Shown here: one piece after another, positions 10,931 through 21,405 of the stretch
Layout of the letters: the number at the start of each line of letters is the position of its first letter
How positions within the stretch are numbered: the first letter of the stretch is position 1
Assembly: GCF_000143415.4 (NCBI RefSeq)
Contig: NW_003314288.1
Coordinates: 1,303,504-1,367,503 of the forward strand
DNA from: Selaginella moellendorffii
Lineage: Eukaryota > Streptophyta > Lycopodiopsida > Selaginellales > Selaginellaceae
Reading direction: 5' to 3'
DNA length: 64,000 nucleotides
Notes under the pieces: model-generated
Database searches by the model: none
The model's input: the letters and a program-made list of their open reading frames with translations, nothing else
Told to the model about the DNA's origin: nothing
Position numbers and translations under genes: made by a program

Positions 10931-13737
10931 ATGATTGCAACTTTGTTCTATATGACTAAATGGAAGAAATCTTTATAAATTAAAAATAAAACATTAATCT
11001 AAATAAATGACAACCATTAAATGGTAGAATATCCTAGAATATCTAGGTATATTCTTTGTATAGGTTTTCTTAAGCAAACCAACAAGATCTTCTTTATTTG
11101 TTATGTGGAGAAAGCATGTTTAAACTCATAAAAAGGGGAAATCAGTTAAATAAGAAGAGAAAGATAAGAGAATTAAAAGAAGAAGAAAGGTCATAAGCAC
11201 TTAAAGGAGCTAATAATAATGTAAGTTTTCCTATAATCATAAACAATGTGCCTTTTGGTCTTGGGAGCATCTATGAGTAGAGTTTCACTTCCCTACCTTG
11301 AAGTGTTGCATATAAGAGTTGAGTATGGTGGTGTAGGGTCTTGAGTCACAATAAATGGTACTCCAATTTTTAATGAAGTGCTTACTAAAGGATTATTTGG
11401 TTATCATTTTTTGTATAGAACAGGAGATCCCACTACTTACACTCTGGTTTGGTCAAATCTTGTTACATTTAATGTATTCTGCATTTCTAAACAAAGTTTG
11501 TCATCAGAATAAAAGAGCACATATAGACACATTCTTGATAACTTATAGAGTGAGTGCACTACTTGCTTATACAACCTAATTGAAATCAAAGTGTCCACAC
11601 CTCTCATTGTAGCTATTATAGAGCTATATCAACTCTGATTGCAATTTCAAGGCCGTCCACTTTCCCCAAAGTTTGCCATTTATATTAATACATTGAAGAC
11701 AATGATTGCATTCAAGGCAGCACTCAATAGCTAGAAAACCAAGAAAGATAACCTAATTATGTTTGAATCTCAATAATATGTAAAAAATGAGCAATTGATC
11801 TACATAAAAGTACTATTTGGGAAAATCAATTGCATGGAGATCATGGGTTTTTATCCAATGAGAGCTTGGAGACAAGTAAAGATCTTCACAAATATGCTTG
11901 AAACAGCCAACATATTATCATGTTTGGCCAAGTATATATAAATATCTAGGGTATTTCATCCACAAAAATAAATGGCTACAAGTGCATACTTTGCACTTCA
12001 ATCAACTCTCCATATTATAAAGTTAAATGGCAATTTTTCTTGACAAAAATTCTATGTAATCAGAAGTTACTGATTCAGGTATGACTAATGCTAAGGAAAT
12101 AGTAGAGCTACAATACCAATCAATTTTTGCAAACTATAAAATATAAGGTTTTATCACCAATTCTATGTATATAACTCCTTTTGCAAGGGTATAACCTTCA
12201 AATGCTCTTTTCCAATGAAGCCCTTACTTTTTCTCTACCACTTGAGCCCAATCTATTACCAATGAAGTACCTGCCATTCACTTTCCACATGGCATTTGAT
12301 GGCCATAAGTGGAGTTTCACTAAAATACATACCTAGGGTATAGTGGAGATATGGTGTTAGCTATGGTGGATGGAAGTGAAATAATCATGATGATCAGTAG
12401 ATTTGGGTCTCTTAGGATTTTTCCCCCATCTAACCCTTTATCCAAGCACAAAAAATGGTAAAACAAGAGTTTTTATTTTTTATTTTTTACCTCAATGAAT
12501 CTTGACATGTCGAAGGGGCTACAATAAGGTTTTTTCAATATTGTCAACTTTGTGTAAATTGCATAAGCTCTTCTTCACTTGCTTCTCCCCCACCTCCTAG
12601 ATGGGTGGCATAAAGGCAACTTTGGATCCTATTGAGTATAAGGATGTATCATCGACAAAATTCTCCTTTGGCATTAGCAGATATATATCTCACCTTTGTG
12701 ATTTGATTTTTTTCTAGTTCCATCCTTGATGCTATAAGAAAAAACAGATAGAATCTATGAATAAGTCTAATCATTTTCTCAATTCTTATTCTAATTCTTT
12801 GCCTAGAAAGCCTCTATTCTCAATTTTTTTCCTTTAGGATTTAATTAATTTTTTTCTCCTTCTCTTTTTTCTCAAGACAAAGAAAGTGTCCCTTACTGTA
12901 CCTAGTGTTTTCAAATTGAGAGCTGTGCCAAGCTGTATCCATCCAACAAAACCTAAACCATAAGAGATGTAAATTGACAATGAGTGGGATAATTTGAATT
13001 GCTGACAGTCACCATATGGAAGCAAGAAAGTTGAAGTTTTAAGGGTGGGTTACTAGCTGCCAAATCTTACCCATATTGTCTGACATTAGTAATGTGGACA
13101 AAGTGACAACATAAATCCTACATAAATGCAATGTATGTCCATGCCTAATCACTATAGGTCTTAATGGAAATATAAAGATTAGTGATTATATTCCTAGGGC
13201 CCCCATATGGCCATCAAGTTCTGCTCCACTATCCTCATATGTTCACAGGTTATATTTCACTCTATGGTTATCCTATAGTAAATCACCATAAGGTAAAAGG
13301 TAAAAATCACATATGTAAGGTGGGTAAGCCTCACTTCTAGTGGGTGTGGGTTGGGATATATTTTTGGGATACTTGTAAAAGGCAATATGATTGCATAATA
13401 ACTATTGGCCTCTTGTAAAAGATGATGGTTAGATTACATAGTTCAATCTTATTAATTTCAATTTATTACAGAAAAACTAATTCTTGAAGCTATTGTAACA
13501 CTTTTATGTACTTTACTTAGAGGGTAAGTTTTTGAATATGTTATTGTCTAACTTCAGCAATTTAATATAGATATACTTGCCTCATTCAAAAGAAACATTC
13601 CACTATTGTTTTGGCATAAAACAAAATCTATATGGGATCTCAAAGTTAATAGAAGGCTTGTGATAATAACTCATAAGCTGAGAGTTCACCTATAAATCAT
13701 AGTGTCATTATATATCCAATTAGGCACTATAGAGAGA
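10931..13737. other. AT-rich non-coding repeat island, left part
   Basis: No convincing gene is visible. At about 10975-11060 it contains an AT-rich repeat whose reverse complement occurs at about 43260-43360. The remaining open frames are short and look accidental. Confidence 0.4.

Positions 13738-13776
<39 letters not shown>
13738..13776. repeat. (ATT)n microsatellite
   Basis: Thirteen uninterrupted TAT/ATT triplets give a perfect trinucleotide tract in AT-rich non-coding DNA. Confidence 0.95.
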
Positions 13777-14069
13777 AGTATTTACAAAGGCTCCACAACT
13801 TAAATATACAAACACAGCATAAAACAAAGTTTTGAGTATTAGATTCCAGGACATGGCATCATGACAAGCTCAATATGAAAATACATGTATGTATATTGTT
13901 CATTTGGCATAAGGCAAAGTCTTAGTTCTTGGACAGCTAAATGTGGTGGGATCCTCAAAGAATTATTGTTAAAAGCCAAGGAGTGAAAGAATATATAATT
14001 AATATGGAGCAACAATTATAAAATAGAATTTTATTTATAGAAAAAAAAGATTTTACACGAAGAGGTTTG

Positions 14070-14560
14070 TATGCATTTGATATGCTGAAAGATTCTCCCA
14101 ATTAAAATAAAGAAGATTACTAGTGCTATTTCCTAACTCATTCAATCATTTCAAAAACACCCTTATTATTCTGTAGGAGTTGTCACAGATAAGTATAGTG
14201 CCACTATACACCTTTGGTTTTTCAGCATTGATTACAACTTTAGAGCCAACACTTGTTCTATAGCTCCTAACCCCAATAGTATCTTGTCTTCTAATATCAT
14301 GCAATATGAGTATAAAAATATCTATGAAACTATCATTAGAGTCTCAAGTATTTAGAACAATGTCAGTTATATCCAAACTTTTGGATATTGATTATATTTC
14401 ATGGCCTGCCAAGAATGGTCACAATGAATTAAAAGCTAGTGACAGCAAGAAGTGTTCATATTCATATTTTGCCTATTCAAGTGCTTGGAAAAAGCTCAAA
14501 AGTGTTCCTCATCAAGATCTAGTGCTAGTGTTGGGAGCTTTGCCACATCTAGTTAGAGCA
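14070..14560 (+). pseudogene. Decayed copy 2 of the orphan membrane-protein family
   Basis: Sequence from about 14090 parallels the intact gene at 38452-39462. It includes the GAAGATTACTAGTGCTATTT block, the stretch before the ATGxxx MKxS-like segment, and an open piece (14306-14563) containing VISKLLDIDYISWPAK, which matches VISKLLGIDYISWPIK in the intact protein. Multiple stops separate these blocks. It has decayed independently of copy 1, because each retains different parts. Confidence 0.65.
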
Positions 14561-15979
14561 TGAAAGTGAGAGTGGGATATTCCTTGAATATCCCAAGATC
14601 CATGTATAAAGCTTACCAAGATTTAGGGCTTTGGAGCTAGCCTTGACAGTGTGCTTACATTATTGGGTTATCTTGTAGGCAATGACTTTTCCTTGGCCTG
14701 AGCTGCCATCTAGTGCCTCTGTGGCAATGAGCTTCTTCCTCTAAGCCCTATCTAAATCATTGAGATAACTTTCTTCTTGCCAAAACTCAACAAAGATGGT
14801 GTTGACTAAAATAGAAAACTTTCGTACTAATTTTGAGAAGTCTGGAGCAAGCTATTGTCAGCTAGGGGTTGTTCCTAAATGCACTGTGTCCTCAGTGCTC
14901 ACTGCTCCAGATGCAAAGGATGATGGACTCCACATTTGGAGTGGAAGTTGAAGTCCACATAAGTTGAAATGCTATCACCCTGGATCAAGATGTCTCAACA
15001 AACTCCTAGAGGCACCACTATATTTTTTGTAAAGTTTTGAGTAGTATAGTTATGTTCTTTGAAGGAGAAAAGTGCAAAGCCTTCAATAGGTGAGAATAAA
15101 TCATGTTAGTTGAAGATTCAGTCCTTTGCTAGTATGATCCACTAATCAAAACATTTGCAATAAATGCCTTGGGATCTGGGGATGATTTCAAGTCCATGAC
15201 TTGGATTGAATGTGGGCCTTTTACAGGAGCCCTTTGCACCAGACTTTTCTTTGTTCTTATCCTTTAAACTAGAGGATATTTAAGCTAAATACAAATTCAT
15301 AAAATATGTGTTATGTAACAAATATTTAATCTAAAGCTAATGATATTTTTGAGAGTTTAAATAAAAGATAATGTATTTTGAGATTAATCTTATAATTATT
15401 ATTACAATAGTTTGTTAATATAGTCTATTTATGCAAGTGAATGCTTTGTCACAGCTCATGAAAATCTTAGAAACATATAGTATTAACACATTTATTTCTT
15501 ATATGTATATATATTTTAATAGATTCTCATATCAACAATTTTTCTATCACACTCAAACACTTTTAAAGACTGATTTCTATCTGATACATCATAGTTGGAT
15601 TAAGATGATAAATTATACCAATATCCAAATATATATTAAGTATCTTGGTTTACTTATTTATTTTAAATATTAATTTCTTTATTTAAAAGATTTGAATTAT
15701 TATAAATGAATTCTTAACTTGGATATATTTTAAAATTATTATGTTTAATGAGTGACTTAAATGTTGTGAAAAGTAGTCAAAATATAATATTATATCAAAA
15801 GTTGAAGTATCTCTCTTGATCAGGGATTGGCAAGGCATGGGGCAAAGCAACAACTTAAAAAATGCCTTTGACACATATGCACATGCTGCTCTTGTTGGAG
15901 AAGCATTTTATATTCCTTGAATTTCGCTAATGCTAATTCCATGGCTGAAGTCATCTACTCAACTGCTGGTTAGGGTTTG
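14561..15979. other. AT-rich non-coding stretch
   Basis: No gene or known element is recognised. The composition becomes extremely AT-rich around 15300-15760. Confidence 0.35.
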
Positions 15980-16810
15980 ATAATGCAACTAGCAGCCCAT
16001 AGAGGGCCTTGAACTTAAAAGAAACTCCAGCTCCCAAAATATCTCCATCTCAAGCTTAGGAGGAGCAATAGCTCAAATTGGTTGAGGAGCTCCAAGACTT
16101 GAGACTCCTAGCAAAGACACATCCTCCTCATCGTCCACACTAGTGTGATGAATATTGCTTGAACGCTCTTGATACAACATGCTATTGGCATCTCCACTCG
16201 GAGCTGTGTCCTCCTCAACAGCAGCTGGTCTAGAGGCAGCTGTTTGCAGATCACTCTGCTCTGGCATCATCCTCATCTGGGAGATTCTCCAGCAATGAGC
16301 CATCGACGCAACACTATCTATGTCTATCAATCATGAAAAAGCTCCAGCTCACATCAACATGATCAAAACTTATGAGAAAGAGGCACAGAAGCAGCAACTT
16401 GCCATGCCCAAAAGTAGAAAGCCATAGCTGCCCAGAAAGGAGATCCAAATCCCAAGGATTCCTCTCCAACAACACTCACAGCATGCAAGCTACCAGTTCC
16501 TTCGGTTTTTCCACTTGATCCCACACAAGAAAATCTTCCAAGACCAGCTACTTGCACTAAGAGACCCAGTGGAGAACTCCATCCAGCATTTGCTTGACAT
16601 GCAAGTTTCCCTCTCACTGGGTGATCGTTTGCAAGCAGCTCCAGGAATCGGGCAGCAATTGAAGGCAATAGCCAGAGCGTCCAATCCAGCTCTTTCTCCC
16701 ACTCTACCAGCAGACTGTGAGCACAAAGGCATCCTCAGATCCTGGAGTGTACATTATCCCTGCAAAGATGGAGTCCACTGTCAACAAATATCATCTCTCT
16801 AGAGCCAGTC
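15980..16810. other. Unidentified remnant of mixed composition
   Basis: Compared with the AT-rich DNA on both sides, this block is richer in GC and carries several overlapping open frames of 80-100 codons on both strands (for example 16515-16802 plus, and 16073-16330 and 16363-16668 minus). None resembles a family I know, and no set of GT-AG junctions gives a convincing longer protein. It could be a degraded gene or a piece of a mobile element. Confidence 0.25.
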
Positions 16811-17200
16811 TGACCATTTGGGTGACATTCAGAAAATTTAGATTTAAAAGTTTATATTTGATATTAGAAGGGTGATCTCATAGTAAATTTAAATTTAAAA
16901 GTTACATTTGGTATTAAAAAATATTTTATTAGTTGGCTATGGGTGCTTGGAATGTGGCATAATGATCCTTAAACCTACTGGAGTAATGGGAAGATTTCTT
17001 AAACATCTCAACAATCATGATATCGGTCTGCATGTTTAAAAAAGAACTGGCACCTTTCCCACTGGTCCAGTAGGTTTTTCCTAAACACTCTGCATCCTGC
17101 TTACAATCGTCTAGAAGGAAGCTTTGATCTTAACAAAGGAAACACAAACTTGCCCGTGTTTCCCGCGCTTCTAAGAGAGAAATTTGTTCTAGGGCTCTTG
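16811..17200. other. 5' flank of the first PPR gene
   Basis: AT-rich sequence gives way at about 17110 to the duplicated block that also occurs at 58752 onward. A 28-base stretch at 17118-17145 is nearly the same as one at 58756-58783 and one in an EDR2-like intron at 8426-8453. Confidence 0.4.
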
Positions 17201-19246
17201 ATGGAGAATGCGAGGAGGGAGAGCGATCCCTCCTCGCAGTTCTCGGCACTTCTTCGATCGTGCAGGGATTTGGAGCAGGCACGGCGGCTCCACGCTCGGA
17301 TCTTGGCCAGCGCCGAGTGCCGCCACGACAAGCTCCTCGCCAATCTCTGCGTGGAGATGTATGGCAAATGCGGCGGCGTGCGCGATGCCAGGTACGCTTT
17401 CGATGCTATCCAGGAGCCGAATGGCTACTCCTGGAACATCTTGCTCCAAGCTTACGCTCACAATGGCTGCTTGGATCAGGCCCGGGAGACGTTCCAGCGG
17501 ATGCCCCGGAGGGATCTCACGGCATGGAACACGATGATCACGGCGAGTTCTCGCGGCGGCAGCGTGGATGAGGCGAAGCGCCTGTTTGATTCCATGCCCC
17601 AGCACGACGTCGTCTCGTGGACAGCCATGATCCAGGCGCTTGGTCGAAACGGGCATTTGGAGGACGCAGGTAAGCTCTTCTCTTTGATGCCTGAGAGGAA
17701 TGCGATCACTGAGACTGCGATGATCCAGGCCTATGGCGAGAGCTCTCGCGTCGATTTAGCAGTTGAGATCTTCAACAAAATTCCAGAGAGGAACCTCTTG
17801 TCGTGGACTTCCATGCTCGCTGCATATGCCCAGGACGGGCATATTGAAGAGGCTCGCGCGGTCTTTAACAACATGCCCGAGCACGATCTCGTCGCGCTCA
17901 CCTCAATGCTCACAGTGCACATCCAGTCGGGGGATCTCGAGCAAGCCAAGGCCATCTTCGATCGAATGCCCGACCAGGACATCATCTCCCAGACAGCGAT
18001 GATCCAGGCCTTCTCGCAAAACGGCCAGCTCCGAGAGGCCGAGCTCATCTTCGAGGAGATGCCCGTCCAGAACATAGTCTCGTGCACGGCACTTCTCTCC
18101 TCGTACGCTCAGAGCGGCGATCTGGATCGGGCAAAGCAGATGTTTGACAAGATGCCGCAGCGAGACGCCATCGCCTGGACGTCTCTCGTCGCCGCCTACG
18201 CTCAGAGCAATCACTTCGAGGAGGCCAGGAGCTTGTTCGACCGCATGCCAGTCCACAACTTGGTGCTCGCCACGGCCATCCTGCGAATGTACTCGCAGCT
18301 CGGGAGGATCGACGAGGCCGAGGCGGTGTTCGACAAAATGGTGGCGAAAGACATCCTGGCTTGGAACACGATGCTGGCGGCCTACTCGCAGCACGGCTAC
18401 ATCGAAGAACTGCGAACCACTTTCGACGCTATGCCCGAGAGGGATATCGTCTCGTGGAACATCGTTGTGGCGAGCTATGCGCAGCAGGGGCACGTCGACG
18501 AAGCTCGAAAGCTCTTCTCCAGCATGCCACAGTGGGACTGCGTTTCCTGGACGATCATGATCGCGGGCTATGCCCGGAACGGGTATATGCGACGGGCGAG
18601 GAGCACTTTCGACGCCATGCCACTGGTGTCTTCCGAGCTCGTCTTCTCCAGCGCGATGTTCACGGCTTATGCTCTGGCCGAGAGCTTCTCCGACGCCATG
18701 GAGTTTTTCTACGCCATGAACGCCGAAGGATCACTCCAGCCCGACGATGTCACCTTCACGAGCGTGCTTGGCGGATGCAGCCACGCGGGATTGTTTTCTC
18801 GGGGACTCGGCTACTTCCGATCGATGGTCTTCGACTTCGACGTGGATCCTGTCCGCGAGCACTACAGCTGCGTGGTTGACATCCTCGGCCGGTTTGGACA
18901 GCTCGAAGAGGCCGAGGAGGTTCTGGATTCTATGCCGTTTGAACCGGATGCCGCGAGCTGGGGGGCTCTTCTCGGTGGCTGCGGGATTCATCGCGACGTC
19001 CAGCGTGGAGAGCGAGCGGCAGAGAATGCACTCAAGCTGGATCCGAGCGAGGACGGCGTTCGGATGCTCTTAGCCAACATCTATGGAGCTGTTGGTCGGA
19101 CGCAGGACATGATCAGGCTCAAAAACACCGTTCGGATGCTGAGAAGCCGCAAGCTCCAACTAAAACGAGAGTGTTCTCACAAGACAATGGAAAGCTTCCC
19201 TTACCAGCGTGAAGGCTCGACTGCGGGATCAACAGCCTCGTGGTGA
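17201..19246 (+). CDS. Pentatricopeptide repeat protein, S-repeat type with E domains
   Basis: A single exon of 682 codons starts at ATG 17201 (MENARRESD). A longer frame would need a TTG start. From residue ~44 there are 14 consecutive repeats, thirteen of exactly 31 residues (for example VVSWTAMIQALGRNGHLEDA), the last slightly irregular. They are followed by a longer repeat and by E1/E2-like domains (EHYSCVVDILGRFGQLEEAE; WGALLGGCGIHRDV; LLANIYGAVGRTQDM). There is no DYW deaminase domain. Such proteins bind organelle transcripts one base per repeat and, when they carry E domains, usually work in C-to-U editing with a DYW partner. The coding end overlaps the convergent PPR gene by 46 bp. 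A decayed duplicate lies at 58822-60804. The target organelle is unclear because no strong transit peptide is visible. Confidence 0.9.
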   Translation: MENARRESDPSSQFSALLRSCRDLEQARRLHARILASAECRHDKLLANLCVEMYGKCGGVRDARYAFDAIQEPNGYSWNILLQAYAHNGCLDQARETFQRMPRRDLTAWNTMITASSRGGSVDEAKRLFDSMPQHDVVSWTAMIQALGRNGHLEDAGKLFSLMPERNAITETAMIQAYGESSRVDLAVEIFNKIPERNLLSWTSMLAAYAQDGHIEEARAVFNNMPEHDLVALTSMLTVHIQSGDLEQAKAIFDRMPDQDIISQTAMIQAFSQNGQLREAELIFEEMPVQNIVSCTALLSSYAQSGDLDRAKQMFDKMPQRDAIAWTSLVAAYAQSNHFEEARSLFDRMPVHNLVLATAILRMYSQLGRIDEAEAVFDKMVAKDILAWNTMLAAYSQHGYIEELRTTFDAMPERDIVSWNIVVASYAQQGHVDEARKLFSSMPQWDCVSWTIMIAGYARNGYMRRARSTFDAMPLVSSELVFSSAMFTAYALAESFSDAMEFFYAMNAEGSLQPDDVTFTSVLGGCSHAGLFSRGLGYFRSMVFDFDVDPVREHYSCVVDILGRFGQLEEAEEVLDSMPFEPDAASWGALLGGCGIHRDVQRGERAAENALKLDPSEDGVRMLLANIYGAVGRTQDMIRLKNTVRMLRSRKLQLKRECSHKTMESFPYQREGSTAGSTASW

Positions 19247-20766
19247 TCTTGCAACAAGTTTTTCTGCTCAAAACTTTCCGGGACAACCTCTCCGTCGATC
19301 ATCGGGGACTGTTGCTGCTGCTGCTGCGCTGCTGCTTTCTCGGTGTACATGTTGGCGAGAAGCTGATACATCGACTTGTTCTCGGGGTCCAGCTCCATGA
19401 GATGCTGCGCAGCTTGCGCAGCGCGCTTGAAGTCGCCGTGCATTCTACACGAGCTCAAGTAGCTCGTCCAAGCAACAGGTCCTGGGAAGAATGGCATTTC
19501 GTGGAGAAGCTCCTCGGCATGACCCAGCTGCTTTGCTCGGCCCAGGACCTCCACCATGCAGCCGTAGTGATCGAGCTCGGGCCGCAGTCCATACTGGGTG
19601 ATCATCGACACGAAGTGCTCGTGAGCTCTCTTCACTTTGCCTCCGCGGTTGCATCCTATCAGTAGACCCACGAAAGTGCTCTCGGTGGGCTTGAGTCCCT
19701 CGAGGTTGAGCTCCCGGAAGAGCTCCACGGCGGTCTTGTACGAGGCATTCTCGGCATAGCCAGCGATGAGCGTGTTCCAGGAGATGATATCAAACTCGGG
19801 CATCGTCGCGAAGAGCTCTCGGCCTCTGGAGAGATAGCCGGTGTTTGCAAACGCTGTGATCATGGTATTCCACGACGCGAGCTCCAGCTGCGGCATCATC
19901 TCGAAAGTCCTGCTGGCCTCCGCCAAGCGCCCTCTTTGGGCAAATGCTGCGAGTAAAGCGTTCCACGACACCACGTTCCGGCAAGGCACGGATTCGAAGA
20001 AGTGTAGCGCGTCCTCTGGGCTGGAGTTAACCGAAAATGCCTGGAGCATTAAATTCCACGAGAGATCGTTCTTGAGCGGCATGGTGTCGAATATAGTAAA
20101 CGCTTCACGCAAATGCCCGTATTGGGCATATGCTGTGACCATGGCGTTCCCTGCGATTGTGTCGTGCTGGGGCATTCTCTGGAAGATCGCCTCCGCCTCA
20201 GCGATGTGCCCGGACTGGGAGTAGACCGCGACGACCGCAGTCCAGGAGATGACGTTTCTTGGCCACATTCGATCGAACAAGAACTTGGCCCCTTCCAGAT
20301 CCCCACACTGGGCATGCGCCTTGAGCATGAGATTCCAGGAAACGGCATCGCGATCCGGCATCCGATCAAAGAGCTCCCGCGCGGAATCCAGCTGCCGCTC
20401 CTGCGCGTACGCCGACACGATCGCATTCCAGGAGAAGGTATTGGGAGAATCGAGGCCATCAAACACCGCCCTCGCCTCCTCCAAGCTCCCGCAACGGGCG
20501 TACATTGTGATGAGGAGATTGCCGAGGAATGTGTTGCCGCTGTGCCGGCTGTGGAGGATCCGCGAGTGGCAATCCCGCGCTCGCGCCAGGCTCCCGGTCG
20601 CCGCGCACTGCCGGATCGACGCGGCGAAGGCGGAGACATCGCGGGCCGGATCAAAAACCTCAGTGTGGAGCCATCGCCCTAACACCCGCATATTCCATTT
20701 TGAAAGTTCCTTGGTTGCGAATATACTCCTCGCAGTTGACGGAATGTTCTGTATGGCTGACGGCAT
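19201..20766 (-). CDS. Pentatricopeptide repeat protein, S-repeat type with E domains
   Basis: A single minus-strand exon starts at ATG 20766 (MPSAIQNIPSTARSIF), giving 521 residues. The frame is open farther upstream, but only with a TTG start inside the divergent gene TBCA. The first 25 residues are Ser/Arg/Thr-rich and could be an organelle presequence. Eight 31-residue S repeats follow (TFSWNAIVSAYAQERQLDSA, VISWTAVVAVYSQSGHIAEA), then a longer repeat, and E1/E2-like domains (DHYGCMVEVLGRAKQLGHAE; AAQHLMELDPENKSMYQLLA). There is no DYW domain. A short glutamine run (QQQQQQ) near the C-terminus is coded by a CTG/CAG tract. The C-terminal codons overlap the convergent PPR gene at 19201-19246. 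A decayed copy lies at 60790-62060. Confidence 0.88.
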   Translation of the reverse strand: MPSAIQNIPSTARSIFATKELSKWNMRVLGRWLHTEVFDPARDVSAFAASIRQCAATGSLARARDCHSRILHSRHSGNTFLGNLLITMYARCGSLEEARAVFDGLDSPNTFSWNAIVSAYAQERQLDSARELFDRMPDRDAVSWNLMLKAHAQCGDLEGAKFLFDRMWPRNVISWTAVVAVYSQSGHIAEAEAIFQRMPQHDTIAGNAMVTAYAQYGHLREAFTIFDTMPLKNDLSWNLMLQAFSVNSSPEDALHFFESVPCRNVVSWNALLAAFAQRGRLAEASRTFEMMPQLELASWNTMITAFANTGYLSRGRELFATMPEFDIISWNTLIAGYAENASYKTAVELFRELNLEGLKPTESTFVGLLIGCNRGGKVKRAHEHFVSMITQYGLRPELDHYGCMVEVLGRAKQLGHAEELLHEMPFFPGPVAWTSYLSSCRMHGDFKRAAQAAQHLMELDPENKSMYQLLANMYTEKAAAQQQQQQSPMIDGEVVPESFEQKNLLQDHHEAVDPAVEPSRW

Positions 20767-20850
20767 ATGCTTTTGCGGTTTGTTTAAGTTAAACCGCTTC
20801 CTCCCTATAACGGTGTTTTGGGCGCAAAGATCTCTCACTCTCTCTCGGCT
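20767..20850. promoter_or_regulatory. Short divergent promoter between PPR and TBCA
   Basis: Only 84 bases separate the two start codons of divergently transcribed genes, so both promoters and leaders must overlap here or extend into the opposing coding sequence. A CT-rich tract (TCTCTCACTCTCTCTC) lies just before the TBCA start. Confidence 0.5.
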
Positions 20851-21322
20851 ATGGCGGGACTCCCAGGGCTCAAGACGCTCAAGATCAAGACGGGGACGTG
20901 CAAGCGCGTCCACAAGGAGCTCAAATCCTACGAGAAGGAGGTGGAGAGAGAGAGCGCCAAGACGGCGTCCATGCGAGAGAATGGCGCCGATCAATTCGAC
21001 CTCAAGCAGCAGGTCTTTTCTTTGATCTCTTCGGGTTCTAGCTCAGGAACTCTAGCACTGTCTCAAACTCCTTGCCTGATCCAGGAGAATGTGCTGGTGG
21101 AATCGAGAATGATGGTGCCGGATTGCCGCAAGAGGCTCGAGGCTGCTGTGGCCGATCTGGAAGCCCTCATCGTGAGTGATTCACTACTGTTCATCCTCTT
21201 ACTCTCGATTCTTTCTCTCCGTGTTCTAGGCCGAAGTTGAGGATGACGAGGCGATGCTTGAGACGGCCGAGCTACAAGCAGCGAAGGAAGTTCTCGCAGA
21301 TGTCAAGCCTTGCATTAGTTAG
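20851..21322 (+). CDS. TBCA: Tubulin-folding cofactor A
   Basis: Three exons (20851-21012, 21085-21171, 21230-21322) encode 113 residues, the usual length of the family. The sequence LKIKTGTCKRVHKELKSYEK, then DLKQQENVLVESRMMVPDC and KRLEAAVADLEALI are the diagnostic helices of the three-helix bundle. Cofactor A (Arabidopsis KIESEL) binds released beta-tubulin in the cytosol and keeps it available for heterodimer assembly. Every splice junction is a consensus GT-AG and keeps the frame. It starts 84 bp from a divergent PPR gene and ends 83 bp before the convergent CPP1-like gene. Confidence 0.95.
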
Positions 21323-21405
21323 ACGCAAGAAAAACGGATCTAGAGAGTCGAGCTGTAGACACCACTTACAGATGAAACCAAAGCTTGCAAAAGTTTGATC
21401 TTCGA

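Noticed and set aside
17903-18493. Long antisense frames inside PPR genes (for example 196 codons on the minus strand)
   Set aside because: They are shadows of the repeat-rich PPR coding sequence; only the sense frame shows the 31-residue motif.
20767-20994. N-terminal extension of the minus-strand PPR protein upstream of MPSAIQ
   Set aside because: It would start at TTG within the coding region of TBCA, and its residues do not resemble a PPR or a targeting peptide.
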